Below, piece by piece: positions 40,851 to 49,283 of a stretch of DNA of 64,000 nt; position 1 is the first letter of the stretch; the number at the start of each line of letters is the position of its first letter. A model generated the notes under the pieces. The model was not told where the DNA came from. It saw nothing but the letters and a program-made list of their open reading frames with translations, and made no database searches. The stretch covers positions 3,720,001 through 3,784,000 of the forward strand of contig NZ_CP107549.1 in the NCBI RefSeq assembly GCF_025837155.1, given 5' to 3'. A program made the translations under genes and the position numbers. This stretch comes from Pseudomonas sp. Z8(2022). Lineage in GTDB: Bacteria; Pseudomonadota; Gammaproteobacteria; Pseudomonadales; Pseudomonadaceae.

Positions 40851-42179
40851 TCAATTCCCGCCGCCATGCCACTGCGGCAGCCACAGGGCGATCTGCGGAA
40901 AGACCATGATCAGGGCTAGGGTCAGCACCATGATCGCCACGAAGGGCACCACCGAGCGGTAGATGTCCGGCAGGGTGATTTCCGGCGGGGCCATGGCGCG
41001 CATCAGAAACAGGTTGTAGCCGAATGGCGGGGTCAGGTAGGCCATCTGGCAGGTGATGGTGTAGAGCACGCCGTACCACACCAGGTCGAACCCCAGTGCG
41101 CCCACCAGCGGGATGTACAGCGGCGCCACGATCACCAGCATGGCGGTGTCGTCGAGGAACATACCCATGACGATGAACGACAGCTGCATGAGGATCAGGA
41201 TTTCCCAGGGCCCGAGGCCCATGCCCTCGACGAAGATGTTCTCGATCGCCTTGACCGCGCCGAGGCCGTCGAACACCGCGCCAAAGCACAGCGCGGCGAG
41301 GATGATCCACATGAACATGCAGGTGATGCCGAGGGTCTTGCGCAGTGTTTCCTCCATCACCGCGCGCGTCAGCCGACCCTTGATCAGGGCCGCCAGGGTG
41401 GCGGCCAGCGCGCCCACCCCCGAGCTTTCCACCAGGCTGGTGAAGCCCATCAGGAACAGCCCGGTCATGGCGAAGAAGACGAACAGCGGCACCAGCCCGG
41501 CGCGCAACAGGCGGAACTTCTCCGCCCAGGTGATCTGCGCACGCTCCTCCTCGGGCAGCGGCGGCCCCAGCTCCGGCTGCAGGCGGCAGCGGATGGCGAT
41601 GTAGACCAGAAAGAGGAAGGCCATCAGCAGCCCGGGAAAGACCCCGGCCAGCCACAACTGCCCGACCGGCTGGCGGGCGATCATGCCGTACAGCACCATC
41701 ACCACGCTGGGCGGCAGCAGGATGCCGAGGGTGCTTCCACCCTGAATCACGCCGGTGACCATGATCTTGTCGTAGCCGCGACGCAGCAGCTCCGGCAGGG
41801 CGATGGTGGCGCCGATGGCCATGCCGGCCACGCTGAGCCCATTCATCGCCGAGATCACCACCATCAGGCCGATGGTGCCCAGCGCCAGGCCGCCGTGCAG
41901 CGGGCCCATCCACACATGGAACATCCGGTACAGGTCGTCGGCCACCCCCGACTCGGAGAGGATGTAGCCCATGTAGATGAACATCGGCACGGTCAGCAGC
42001 GGATACCATTTCATCAGCTTCATCGCCGCGCTGAAGCCCATCTCCGCACCACCGTCACCCCACAGCAGCAGCGCCGCGACCACACCGACGAAGCCGATGG
42101 CGCCGAACACCCGCTTGCCGGTAATCAGCAGCAACATCATGGTCGAGAACATCAGCAGGGAGATCAGCTCATAGCTCAT
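40851..42179 (-). CDS. TRAP transporter large permease DctM
   Basis: 442 aa with about twelve membrane segments. The typical VTGVIQGGSTLGILLPPSVVMV and LLITGKRVFGAIGFVG blocks are seen, and FLDDTAMLVIVAPLYIP near the end. Its ATG overlaps the dctQ stop (ATGA). Confidence 0.93.
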   Translation of the reverse strand: MSYELISLLMFSTMMLLLITGKRVFGAIGFVGVVAALLLWGDGGAEMGFSAAMKLMKWYPLLTVPMFIYMGYILSESGVADDLYRMFHVWMGPLHGGLALGTIGLMVVISAMNGLSVAGMAIGATIALPELLRRGYDKIMVTGVIQGGSTLGILLPPSVVMVLYGMIARQPVGQLWLAGVFPGLLMAFLFLVYIAIRCRLQPELGPPLPEEERAQITWAEKFRLLRAGLVPLFVFFAMTGLFLMGFTSLVESSGVGALAATLAALIKGRLTRAVMEETLRKTLGITCMFMWIILAALCFGAVFDGLGAVKAIENIFVEGMGLGPWEILILMQLSFIVMGMFLDDTAMLVIVAPLYIPLVGALGFDLVWYGVLYTITCQMAYLTPPFGYNLFLMRAMAPPEITLPDIYRSVVPFVAIMVLTLALIMVFPQIALWLPQWHGGGN

Positions 42180-42685
42180 TGCAGCGACTCCCCACGGGCT
42201 TCGGCCAGGTTCCTGAAGAAGGTCGCGCAGGCCTGCAGCAGCATCAGCAGCACGCCGAAGGTCATCACGATCTTGATCGGCGCCATGTGCGGCGACCAGG
42301 CGGAATAGCTGGTCTCGTCATATTCCAGGGCGTACCAGGTCGAGGAAATGCCGCCGTACAGCAGCAGCCCCAGGTAGAAGATGAGCAAAAGCATGGTCAC
42401 CACGTCGACCCGCGCCCGCGTGCGCGGCTGCCAGCGGCTGTACAGCAGGTCCATGCGCACATGGGCATCGAGCTGCATGGAGTAGCCCCCCCCCAGCAGG
42501 AAGTAGCTCACCATGAGGAACTGGGCGACTTCCAGGGTCCAGATCGATGGAGTGAAGAAGGTCTTGCTCAGCGACGAGTACAGCAGCACGCCGAGCATGA
42601 CGAAGATCAGGTACATGGTGCATCGGCCGATGACGCGATTCATGCCATCCACCGCACGAACGAACACGTGTACGCCCCTGTTCAT
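42176..42685 (-). CDS. TRAP transporter small permease DctQ
   Basis: 169 aa, four membrane segments (near residues 15-40, 48-68, 88-110 and 130-155). EVAQFLMVSYFLLGGGYSM and HVRMDLLYSRW are typical. First gene of the transporter; the order is Q-M-P, while P-Q-M is commoner. Confidence 0.9.
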   Translation of the reverse strand: MNRGVHVFVRAVDGMNRVIGRCTMYLIFVMLGVLLYSSLSKTFFTPSIWTLEVAQFLMVSYFLLGGGYSMQLDAHVRMDLLYSRWQPRTRARVDVVTMLLLIFYLGLLLYGGISSTWYALEYDETSYSAWSPHMAPIKIVMTFGVLLMLLQACATFFRNLAEARGESLQ

Positions 42686-42812
42686 GCCAGCCCCCGGACT
42701 TTTTTTGTCGGTGATCAGGTCAGCCTAGACGAGGATTGGCCGATGCCAACCACAACCCTGCAACCATGACAATGGCTCGGCGCGGTCACGGCGCTCGCGC
42801 CGACGGGGGCGT

Positions 42813-43760
42813 TCAGTCGGCCAGAAAGCGCTGCAAGGCGGGCACCGTGCGCAGCGGATCTTCCTCCTGTGGCACATGGCCGAGCGCCTCGAACAGCACC
42901 AGCCGACTGCCTTCGATGTCGCGCAGGAAACGCTCTGCGTTGTCCGGCGGAATCAGCCGGTCACGCGCGCCCCAGATGATCAGCGTGGGCAATTGCAGCT
43001 CGCCGATACGCTCGTGCAGCTCGCCGCTGGGAGCCTGAGCGAACCGCTGACGCAAGGCCTGGCGATTTCCCTCGCGCAAGGTCAACTGGTAATAGCGCTC
43101 GACCAGATCATCCTCGACTTTGTCCGGATCGCCATACACGTTGCGTACGCTGGACTCGATCATGCCTCGCGGCAACAGACGACTCATCAGCGGCGCCAAT
43201 GCCGGAATACCCGCCAGGCGAAAACCTATCGGTACCGACTCGGAATTGCGCGGATAGCCGGCCGCATCCACCAGTACCAGGCGCGCGCTGCGTTCGGGAT
43301 GGGCCAGGGCAAAACGCCAGGCCAACTGACCACCAAAGCTGTTGCCGACCAGCACGACGCGCTTCACCTGCAGATGATCGAGCAGGGCGAGTAGAAACGC
43401 CGTGTAGTGCCCGACACGGTAATCGCCATCGGGGAACGGGCCGGTGAGGCCGAAGCCGGGCAGATCCAGGCTGATCACCCGGCGTTGCGGCGTCAGTTCC
43501 TGCGCCCAGCCTTCCCAGGTGTGCAGGCTGGCGGAGGTGCCATGCAGCAGCAGGATCGGTTCGGGATCATCGCGTCTTCCCTGATCACGCAGGTGCACGG
43601 ACATGCCACCGATATCGACGAACTGCGAAGGCGCTGGCGCCCAGCGCGCCTTGAGCTCGTCCAGAGGACGATCCGGCGCCCAGTTGAGGGCGACGAATCC
43701 GGCCAGAGTCAGCCCGAACACCAGCACCAGGCCGAGCAGCACGTGAGCGAGTCGTTTCAT
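42813..43760 (-). CDS. Membrane-anchored alpha/beta hydrolase
   Basis: 315 aa. One N-terminal membrane segment (about 5-27), then an alpha/beta hydrolase domain: oxyanion-site LLLHGTSASLHTW, nucleophile Ser in GNSFGG, acid in GARDRLIPP, and His in ALGHVPQEE. The active domain should face the periplasm. The substrate is not known. Confidence 0.9.
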   Translation of the reverse strand: MKRLAHVLLGLVLVFGLTLAGFVALNWAPDRPLDELKARWAPAPSQFVDIGGMSVHLRDQGRRDDPEPILLLHGTSASLHTWEGWAQELTPQRRVISLDLPGFGLTGPFPDGDYRVGHYTAFLLALLDHLQVKRVVLVGNSFGGQLAWRFALAHPERSARLVLVDAAGYPRNSESVPIGFRLAGIPALAPLMSRLLPRGMIESSVRNVYGDPDKVEDDLVERYYQLTLREGNRQALRQRFAQAPSGELHERIGELQLPTLIIWGARDRLIPPDNAERFLRDIEGSRLVLFEALGHVPQEEDPLRTVPALQRFLAD

Positions 43761-43843
43761 CGAAGCAGTCCTGAACGGAGCGGGAAGCGCGATGCTAACC
43801 AGACACCGCGAACACGCCTATCGCCTGGAAGACGGAATCGCCA

Positions 43844-44743
43844 TCAGAACCCGGCCAGCAGCATCCACAGCGGAAGGGAAATCGACGCCAGCAGCGTGGA
43901 CAGGGAAATCGCCGCGCTGACACTGCGGCTGTCTTCGGCGGTGCGGGCAAAGGCCATCACGTTGACCCCACTCGGGCAGGCAGCAAGCAGCACCAGCACG
44001 CTGCGCGCCGTTTCGTTGAGGCCGGGAAGCAGACCGCTGAGCCACCAGACCAGTGCCGGGAACAGCAGCAGCTTGGCCACCGCCACACCCCAGGCCTCGC
44101 CGGTCGGACGCAGGCGGTAGCGCGACAGACTGGCACCGAGCACGATCAGCGCGCAGGGCAACGCCGCCTGGCCCAGCCAGGTGACCGCCCGCCACAGGCT
44201 TTCCGGCACCTGCAGCCCGGACAGATTGAGCAGCGCCCCCAACCCCAGGCCGATGATCATCGGGTTGGCCAGATTCTTCAGCAGCGCACGGCCGTCAACG
44301 CGCTCCTGACTGCCAAAGGCGGCGTAAAAGCTGTGCAGGGAAAACAGCGTAAGACTGTGAAACACCAGGATGGCAAAGACGTAGAGCAGACCATCGGTGC
44401 CCATCAGACTGGCGATCAGCGGAATGCCCACCAGCACATTGTTGGAGAACGCCGCCACCAGGCCCAGCGGCGTCGCCGTACCGCGCCGCCAGTGCGCCAG
44501 CGCATTGACCAGCGCAAACACCAGCAGCACCGGCAGGTAATAGGCCAGCAGCAGAACCGGCGAAAGCCCCTCGGCCAGGGAGGCCTTGGCAATGCCGGCG
44601 AACAGCAACGTCGGCATGAACAGCTTGAAGGTGATATTGGCCAGGCCGGTCGCCGACTCGCTGGTAAGCCACTGCCGCCAGCCAAGTACATAGCCGAGAA
44701 CGATCAGAGAGAAGATCGGCAAAATTGCCTGTGCCGCGAGCAT
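43844..44743 (-). CDS. AEC-family (auxin efflux carrier-like) permease
   Basis: 299 aa, about ten membrane segments. Family marks: ITFKLFMPTLLFAGIAKA, AFSNNVLVGIPLIASLMG and CALIVLGASLSRYRL. Bacterial members move dicarboxylates or other organic acids. The start MLAAQAILPIF is chosen because AGGAGG lies about ten bases upstream; a longer frame of 22 residues is less likely. Confidence 0.88.
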   Translation of the reverse strand: MLAAQAILPIFSLIVLGYVLGWRQWLTSESATGLANITFKLFMPTLLFAGIAKASLAEGLSPVLLLAYYLPVLLVFALVNALAHWRRGTATPLGLVAAFSNNVLVGIPLIASLMGTDGLLYVFAILVFHSLTLFSLHSFYAAFGSQERVDGRALLKNLANPMIIGLGLGALLNLSGLQVPESLWRAVTWLGQAALPCALIVLGASLSRYRLRPTGEAWGVAVAKLLLFPALVWWLSGLLPGLNETARSVLVLLAACPSGVNVMAFARTAEDSRSVSAAISLSTLLASISLPLWMLLAGF

Positions 44744-45018
44744 GACGAGCCCTGCCTCCTGGGAACTGCTGAAGAAGGCGGATCGCACTGGACCCGCGAG
44801 GGTCGCCAAGCATACGCGTGCCGGGCCATCGGCGCGATGCTTGGCGAAACACTCTCCGCCCGGCTTGACGGCCGTCCAGAAGCCCCGAGATAGAGCCTCT
44901 CAATCAAGTATTGAAGGTATCGATGTTCACTATCAGGACAGTCAAGTTCTTATCTGCGCTCATGTCCTCAAGAATTGCCTCCGAAGCCACTTATTAACTC
45001 CCCCACGGAGACACCGAC

Positions 45019-45546
45019 ATGAAAACTCAACTGACCCTCGCCGCCCTGGCCCTCAGCCTGATGACCACCAGCGTATTCGCCGCCCCGAGCAGCGCCCCCT
45101 TCCCTCTCGTGGGTGAAGCCAAGGACAGCCAGGTACAACAGCAAACCGTTGCACCGCTGGCCGAGAACGGTTCCGAACGCACCCCGGGCGTACAACGTAT
45201 TCAACTGGCTGAAGACGGTTCCGACCGCACTCCCGGCAGCCAGCGCATCAAGCTGGTAGAAGGTGGTTACGAGCGTACCCCTGGCGCACAGCGTGTCCAG
45301 TTGGCCGAAGGTGGTGCTGAGCGCACCCCGGGCGTACAACGCATTCAACTGGCCGAAGACGGTTCCGACCGTACTCCCGGTAGCCAGCGCATCAAGCTGG
45401 TAGAAGGTGGTTACGAGCGTACCCCTGGCGCACAACGTGTCCAGCTGGCTGAAGGCGGTTACGAGCGCACTCCGGGCGCCAAGCGCGTACAGCTGGCAGA
45501 GGGCGGCTCCGATCGTCTGATCGAACAGCATGGCCGCACCGCCTGA
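45019..45546 (+). CDS. Secreted 16-residue tandem-repeat protein of unknown function
   Basis: 175 aa. Signal peptide of about 21 residues, cleaved after SVFA. A short linker leads to seven 16-residue repeats (residues 49-160) of the pattern E-x-G-[SYA]-[ED]-R-T-P-G-x-[QK]-R-[IV]-[QK]-L-[AV], and a decayed eighth at the end. No cysteines and no anchor, so it is likely periplasmic or released. GGAGAC precedes the ATG by about nine bases. A clear terminator follows. I do not recognise the family. Confidence 0.9.
   Translation: MKTQLTLAALALSLMTTSVFAAPSSAPFPLVGEAKDSQVQQQTVAPLAENGSERTPGVQRIQLAEDGSDRTPGSQRIKLVEGGYERTPGAQRVQLAEGGAERTPGVQRIQLAEDGSDRTPGSQRIKLVEGGYERTPGAQRVQLAEGGYERTPGAKRVQLAEGGSDRLIEQHGRTA
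45163..45498 (+). repeat. Seven tandem 48-bp coding repeats with 144-bp higher order
   Basis: Units begin at 45163, 45211, 45259, 45307, 45355, 45403 and 45451. Units 1-3 and 4-6 show the same internal order (GSERTPGV-like, GSDRTPGS, GYERTPGA), so a three-unit block of 144 bases was duplicated. Confidence 0.9.
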
Positions 45547-45565
45547 GCGTCACTGCAATACCCCC

Positions 45566-45591
45566 AAAGCCCGGCACAAGCCGGGCTTTTT
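45566..45591 (+). terminator. Rho-independent terminator after the repeat protein
   Basis: AAAGCCCGGC pairs with GCCGGGCTTT around ACAA, followed by further T residues. Confidence 0.9.
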
Positions 45592-45633
45592 CATGCTCGC
45601 CGCCGGCTCGAGTGGCCTTGCGGGCGCAGCGAC

Positions 45634-46716
45634 TCAGACCATTTCGGCAGAGGGGCGGCGGTAGATCCAGATGCGCCGCAACACCGTGCGGAACTGCCCC
45701 CAGAGCGTCCCCGTGTTGTAGTGCTGGCCGTAGCGCTGCGCGATCTCCCGCACTTCCCGCGCCAGCTCGGCGTAGCGCCGCGCCGGCAGATCCGGATAGA
45801 GGTGATGCTCGATCTGGTGGCTGAGGTTGCCGGTGAGAATATGCAGCAGCGGTCCGCCGGACAGGTTGCTCGAACCACGCAGCTGACGCAGATACCAGTG
45901 CCCACGCGTTTCCCCTTCCAGCACCTGCGGCGAGAATACCGCCGCCTTTTCGGTGAAGTGACCGCAGAAGATCACCAGGAAGGTCCACAGGTTGCGCAGC
46001 AGATTGGCCACCAGGTTGCCGGTCAGTACGGCCAGCGCACTGGCGCCGAGCAACAGAGCCAGCAGCGGGAATACCAGGTAGTCCTTGACCCATTGCCGCG
46101 CCGTCTTGCCTCCAAGCTGACGGGCCAGCGGTTTGACCTCCTCCTTGCTGATACGTCCCTTGATCAGCTTGTCCAGACGCAGGTGCTGGATCGCCACGGC
46201 GTACTGGAACAGCAGCGCCTGGATCGTCACCCACAGCGGCTGCCAGCGATAGAAGGGCTTCCAGCGCTGCTCGGGGAACAGCCTCACCACGCCATAGCCG
46301 ACATCGTCGTCCATGCCCAGCACGTTGGTGTAGGTGTGATGCACGTGGTTGTGGGTGTGCCGCCAGAAATCCGAAGGCCCCACGATGTCCCACTCGTAGG
46401 TACGGCCCTGCAACTCCGGATCGTTCATCCAGTCGTACTGGCCGTGCATCACGTTGTGGCCAAGTTCCATGTTCTCGAGGATCTTGCCCAGCCCCAGCAG
46501 CAGGGTCCCGAGCAGCCAGGTCGGCGGGAACCAGCCGAACATCAGCAGCGCGCGGCCACTCCAGCAGCACAGTCGCACGGCACTTCGCACACGACGGATA
46601 TATCGGGCATCGGTTTCCCCCAGGTCGGCCAGCGTGCGCTGGCGCAGGGCGTCCAGTTCCTGGCCGAAGGCCTCCAGCTCGGCGGGACTCAGTTCTCGGT
46701 CAAGGCGGGCAGTCAC
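45634..46716 (-). CDS. desB: Acyl-CoA delta-9 type fatty acid desaturase DesB
   Basis: 360 aa. The three His boxes are HNVMHG, HNHVHH and HQIEHHL, as in membrane di-iron desaturases. Membrane stretches lie near 50-70, 200-225 and 245-270. With the reductase next to it and DesT, it forms the desCB-type module that makes unsaturated fatty acids from exogenous acyl-CoA. The GTG start overlaps the TGA of the reductase gene (GTGA), so translation is coupled; a longer frame upstream is rejected. Confidence 0.9.
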   Translation of the reverse strand: MTARLDRELSPAELEAFGQELDALRQRTLADLGETDARYIRRVRSAVRLCCWSGRALLMFGWFPPTWLLGTLLLGLGKILENMELGHNVMHGQYDWMNDPELQGRTYEWDIVGPSDFWRHTHNHVHHTYTNVLGMDDDVGYGVVRLFPEQRWKPFYRWQPLWVTIQALLFQYAVAIQHLRLDKLIKGRISKEEVKPLARQLGGKTARQWVKDYLVFPLLALLLGASALAVLTGNLVANLLRNLWTFLVIFCGHFTEKAAVFSPQVLEGETRGHWYLRQLRGSSNLSGGPLLHILTGNLSHQIEHHLYPDLPARRYAELAREVREIAQRYGQHYNTGTLWGQFRTVLRRIWIYRRPSAEMV

Positions 46717-47798
46717 AGGTCGATCTCCACATCCCCGTGCGGGGCGCTGACACACAAGCGAATGGGTTGATTGGGTTCGGCGAACAGCTCGCCGCTGCGC
46801 AGATCGCGTACCGAACCGGCCAGCAGCAGACAGGTGCAACTGGTGCAGATGCCCTGCCGACAGCCGTGAGCCGGACGCAACCCGGCGGCTTCGGCCTGAT
46901 CCAGCAGACTGGCGTTGCTGCTGCCGGAAACCTGCTGCCGGCTGCGGGCAAAACTCAGGCGGACCTCACCCGCTTCCGCTTCGGCGAGCACCGGCAGCGG
47001 GCTGAAGCTTTCCGACTGCAGGCTGCTGCCGCGTCCGGCCTCAAGCCACCAGCCACATGCCTGCTCGACGAAACCGCGCGGGCCACAGATCCGCAGGTGC
47101 GCGCCCGGCAACGCAGCCAGCCGCTCGGCCGACAGGCGCTGCTCCTCACCACTGAAAATCCACTGCACCTGCACGTTGGCATGACGCGCCGCCAATGCCT
47201 GCAACTCCTCGGCATAGGCCTGCTGCCCCTGGCGGCGCACCTGATGCAGCAGCGTGACCGGCGCGGTAAAGCCATGCGCCAGGGCATCACGCAGCAAACC
47301 GAGCAGGGGCGTGATGCCACTGCCGGCCGCAAGCAACAGCACGGCGCCCTGATCCTGCGGCCAGGCGAAATCGCCGAATGCCTGGCTCAGTTCGAGTACC
47401 TGGCCGACCGCAAGACGGTCGAGCAGCAGATTGGACATACGCCCGCCCGGCTGGCGTTTGATCGCAAGCTCGACGCGCCCGTCAGCCGATACCGAAGTCA
47501 GGCTGTAACTGCGCGCATGGCGTATGCCGTTGTGCTCCAGATACAGCTGGACATGCTGTCCGGCTCGCCAGGCCTGTGCATTGCCATTGCAGCGCAGCTG
47601 TACTGCCAGCATGTCCTCGGCCACCCAGCGACGCGACTCGACCTGAGCAAACACGCGGTTGAGGCGCAGGGTCGGGTGCAACTGGCGCAGGCATAGATCG
47701 ACATCCGCCTCACGCAGCCAGCCGTTGGCACAAAGCCGGCGCAGCGGCTGCAGGCAACCCGCAACCCGCCGCGCCAATGGCAGGGAAAGTAAAGCCAT
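46713..47798 (-). CDS. desC: Ferredoxin-type oxidoreductase, electron donor for DesB
   Basis: 361 aa. FAD-binding RSYSLTS, the NAD-binding AAGSGITPLLGLLRDAL, then a C-terminal plant-type 2Fe-2S domain with CRQGICTSCTC and a last Cys in IRLCVSAP. It matches the reductase partner of P. aeruginosa DesB (called DesC, or PA4889, as I recall). The gene starts at 47798; the open frame extends ten codons further over an operator. It is divergent from desT. Confidence 0.88.
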   Translation of the reverse strand: MALLSLPLARRVAGCLQPLRRLCANGWLREADVDLCLRQLHPTLRLNRVFAQVESRRWVAEDMLAVQLRCNGNAQAWRAGQHVQLYLEHNGIRHARSYSLTSVSADGRVELAIKRQPGGRMSNLLLDRLAVGQVLELSQAFGDFAWPQDQGAVLLLAAGSGITPLLGLLRDALAHGFTAPVTLLHQVRRQGQQAYAEELQALAARHANVQVQWIFSGEEQRLSAERLAALPGAHLRICGPRGFVEQACGWWLEAGRGSSLQSESFSPLPVLAEAEAGEVRLSFARSRQQVSGSSNASLLDQAEAAGLRPAHGCRQGICTSCTCLLLAGSVRDLRSGELFAEPNQPIRLCVSAPHGDVEIDL

Positions 47799-47810
47799 CA
47801 AGAATTTCCA

Positions 47811-47826
47811 GTGAACACTTGTGCAC
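47811..47826. promoter_or_regulatory. DesT operator candidate 1
   Basis: GTGAACACTTGTGCAC has GTG-x-ACA-x2-TGT-x-CAC symmetry. It lies 13 bases upstream of the reductase start and overlaps the expected promoter. Confidence 0.65.
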
Positions 47827-47852
47827 AAGGCTGACAGAAACCAGGCTTTTCG

Positions 47853-47868
47853 GTCAACAGTTGTTCAC
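47853..47868. promoter_or_regulatory. DesT operator candidate 2
   Basis: GTCAACAGTTGTTCAC has the same dyad. Its centre is 42 bases from the first, near four helical turns, so two dimers could sit on one face. Confidence 0.65.
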
Positions 47869-47946
47869 CAAACCCTGTCGAGCCGGTTCGACGCTGGCGC
47901 CGCGCATTTGTTAGAGTGCGGCATCGCTCAACGACCCCGATCTCGC

Positions 47947-48582
47947 ATGACGCCACGCGCCGAACAGAAGCAGCAGACCCGCCAGGCCCTGATGGATGCC
48001 GCCCTCACGCTGATGGAGAGCGGCCGCGGTTTCGGCAGCCTGAGCCTGCGTGAAGTGACGCGCGGCGCCGGCATCGTGCCGACCGGTTTCTACCGCCATT
48101 TCGCCGATATGGATGAACTCGGTCTGGCGCTGGTGGCGGAAGTCGGCGAGACCTTCCGTGCGGCGATCCGCCAGGTACGCCGTCACGAGTTCGAGATGCG
48201 TGGCATGATCGACGCCTCAGTGCGCATATTTCTCGCCGAAGTGGCCGCCAACCACGGTCAGTTCCTGTTCCTCGCCCGCGAGCAGTACGGCGGCTCGCGC
48301 CAGGTACGCCAGGCCATCGCCGCCCTGCGCGAGGGCATCACCAGCGATCTGGCCGCCGACCTCAAGCTGATGAACCGGATGCCGCACCTCGACGATGCAG
48401 CTCTCGACGTGGTCTCGGACCTGGTGGTCAAGACCGTGTTCGCCACCCTGCCCGAACTGATCGACCCGCCCGCGGAAAACCTGCCCGCCCATCTCACCGC
48501 AGAAGCCAAGATCATCCAGCAACTGCGCTTCATCATGGTCGGTGGCAAGCACTGGCTGGGCCTGGGCAAACCCTCCGCCTAA
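47947..48582 (+). CDS. desT: TetR-family regulator DesT
   Basis: 211 aa. The N-terminal helix-turn-helix (about 15-55) reads SLSLREVTRGAGIVPTGFYRHF. In P. aeruginosa DesT senses the acyl-CoA pool: unsaturated acyl-CoA tightens operator binding, saturated acyl-CoA weakens it. It is divergent from the reductase-desaturase operon across two dyads. The ATG at 47947 gives the usual short TetR N-terminus. Confidence 0.9.
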   Translation: MTPRAEQKQQTRQALMDAALTLMESGRGFGSLSLREVTRGAGIVPTGFYRHFADMDELGLALVAEVGETFRAAIRQVRRHEFEMRGMIDASVRIFLAEVAANHGQFLFLAREQYGGSRQVRQAIAALREGITSDLAADLKLMNRMPHLDDAALDVVSDLVVKTVFATLPELIDPPAENLPAHLTAEAKIIQQLRFIMVGGKHWLGLGKPSA

Positions 48583-48585
48583 CAC

Positions 48586-48600
48586 GCACCAATAGCGTGC
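48586..48600 (+). promoter_or_regulatory. NtrC-type enhancer site upstream of ureE
   Basis: GCACCAATAGCGTGC fits GCAC-N7-GTGC and is followed by A. A half-site, GCACCAAATC, begins 31 bases later at 48617. The site lies 110 bases before the -24 element and about 135 before the expected transcription start, a typical distance. Confidence 0.62.
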
Positions 48601-48694
48601 AATCCAGGCAAAAACGCACCAAATCAATTCCGAGCAACTCGACAAGTTTTCCACAGATAGCCTGAGCGCCCCGTCCTGCGCCACTCTGCGGCCT

Positions 48695-48710
48695 TGGCAA
48701 GCCACTTGCA
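48695..48710 (+). promoter_or_regulatory. Sigma-54 (-24/-12) promoter of ureEFGJ
   Basis: TGGCAAGCCACTTGCA has GG (48696-48697) and GC (48708-48709) ten bases apart. The start would be near 48721, 25 bases before the ureE ATG, at the left edge of a TTCCGGG/CCCGGAA hairpin (48715-48736). Confidence 0.7.
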
Positions 48711-48745
48711 CTATTTCCGGGCACATTGCCCCGGAATAGATACAC

Positions 48746-49246
48746 ATGCTGGTGATCCACTCCCGAGTCGCGCCGCAGAGCACCTGCGACGCCGAACTGG
48801 AACTAACCTTCGAGGCCCGCAGCAAGAGTCGCCTGCGCTGCTTCACCACTACGGGTGAGGAAGTCGGCCTGTTCCTCGAACGCGGCCAACCGGCGCTGGC
48901 CGACGGCGAGTGCCTGCAGGCCAATGACGGACGCATCGTCCGCGTACGTGCCAAGCCCGAGCCGCTGCTGCATGTCACCTGCTCCAGCCCGTTCGAGCTG
49001 ATGCGCGCCGCCTACCACCTGGGCAACCGTCACGTCGCCCTGCAACTGGGCGAGGGCTGGCTGCGCCTGCCCGACGACTATGTGCTCAAGGCCATGCTCG
49101 AACAGCTCGGTGCCACGGTCGAAGCCATCGAAGTCCCCTACCAACCCGAGCAGGGCGCCTATGGCGGCGGCCATCATCATTCCCACCACGGCGATGCGGA
49201 ATTCAACTACGGCCCGCGCCTGCATCAGTTCGGTGTGCGCAAGTGA
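48746..49246 (+). CDS. ureE: Urease accessory nickel metallochaperone UreE
   Basis: 166 aa. N-terminal peptide-binding domain and a C-terminal metal domain with the conserved AYHLGNRHV His and a His-rich tail GGGHHHSHHGD, which binds nickel. It delivers Ni to the UreDFG complex. First of the accessory genes, under its own promoter. The ribosome site before the ATG is weak. Confidence 0.95.
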   Translation: MLVIHSRVAPQSTCDAELELTFEARSKSRLRCFTTTGEEVGLFLERGQPALADGECLQANDGRIVRVRAKPEPLLHVTCSSPFELMRAAYHLGNRHVALQLGEGWLRLPDDYVLKAMLEQLGATVEAIEVPYQPEQGAYGGGHHHSHHGDAEFNYGPRLHQFGVRK

Positions 49247-49283
49247 GCCAACGCATGACAGCTGCCAGCACCGAGACCCGGGC

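Noticed and set aside
43407..44120. 237-codon frame on the plus strand over the hydrolase and permease genes
   Set aside because: It spans two real minus-strand genes and their gap and has no recognisable feature.
48648..48656. TTTTCCACA before ureE as a fifth copy of the DnaA-box-like element
   Set aside because: The second 9-mer is missing at the 17-base spacing.
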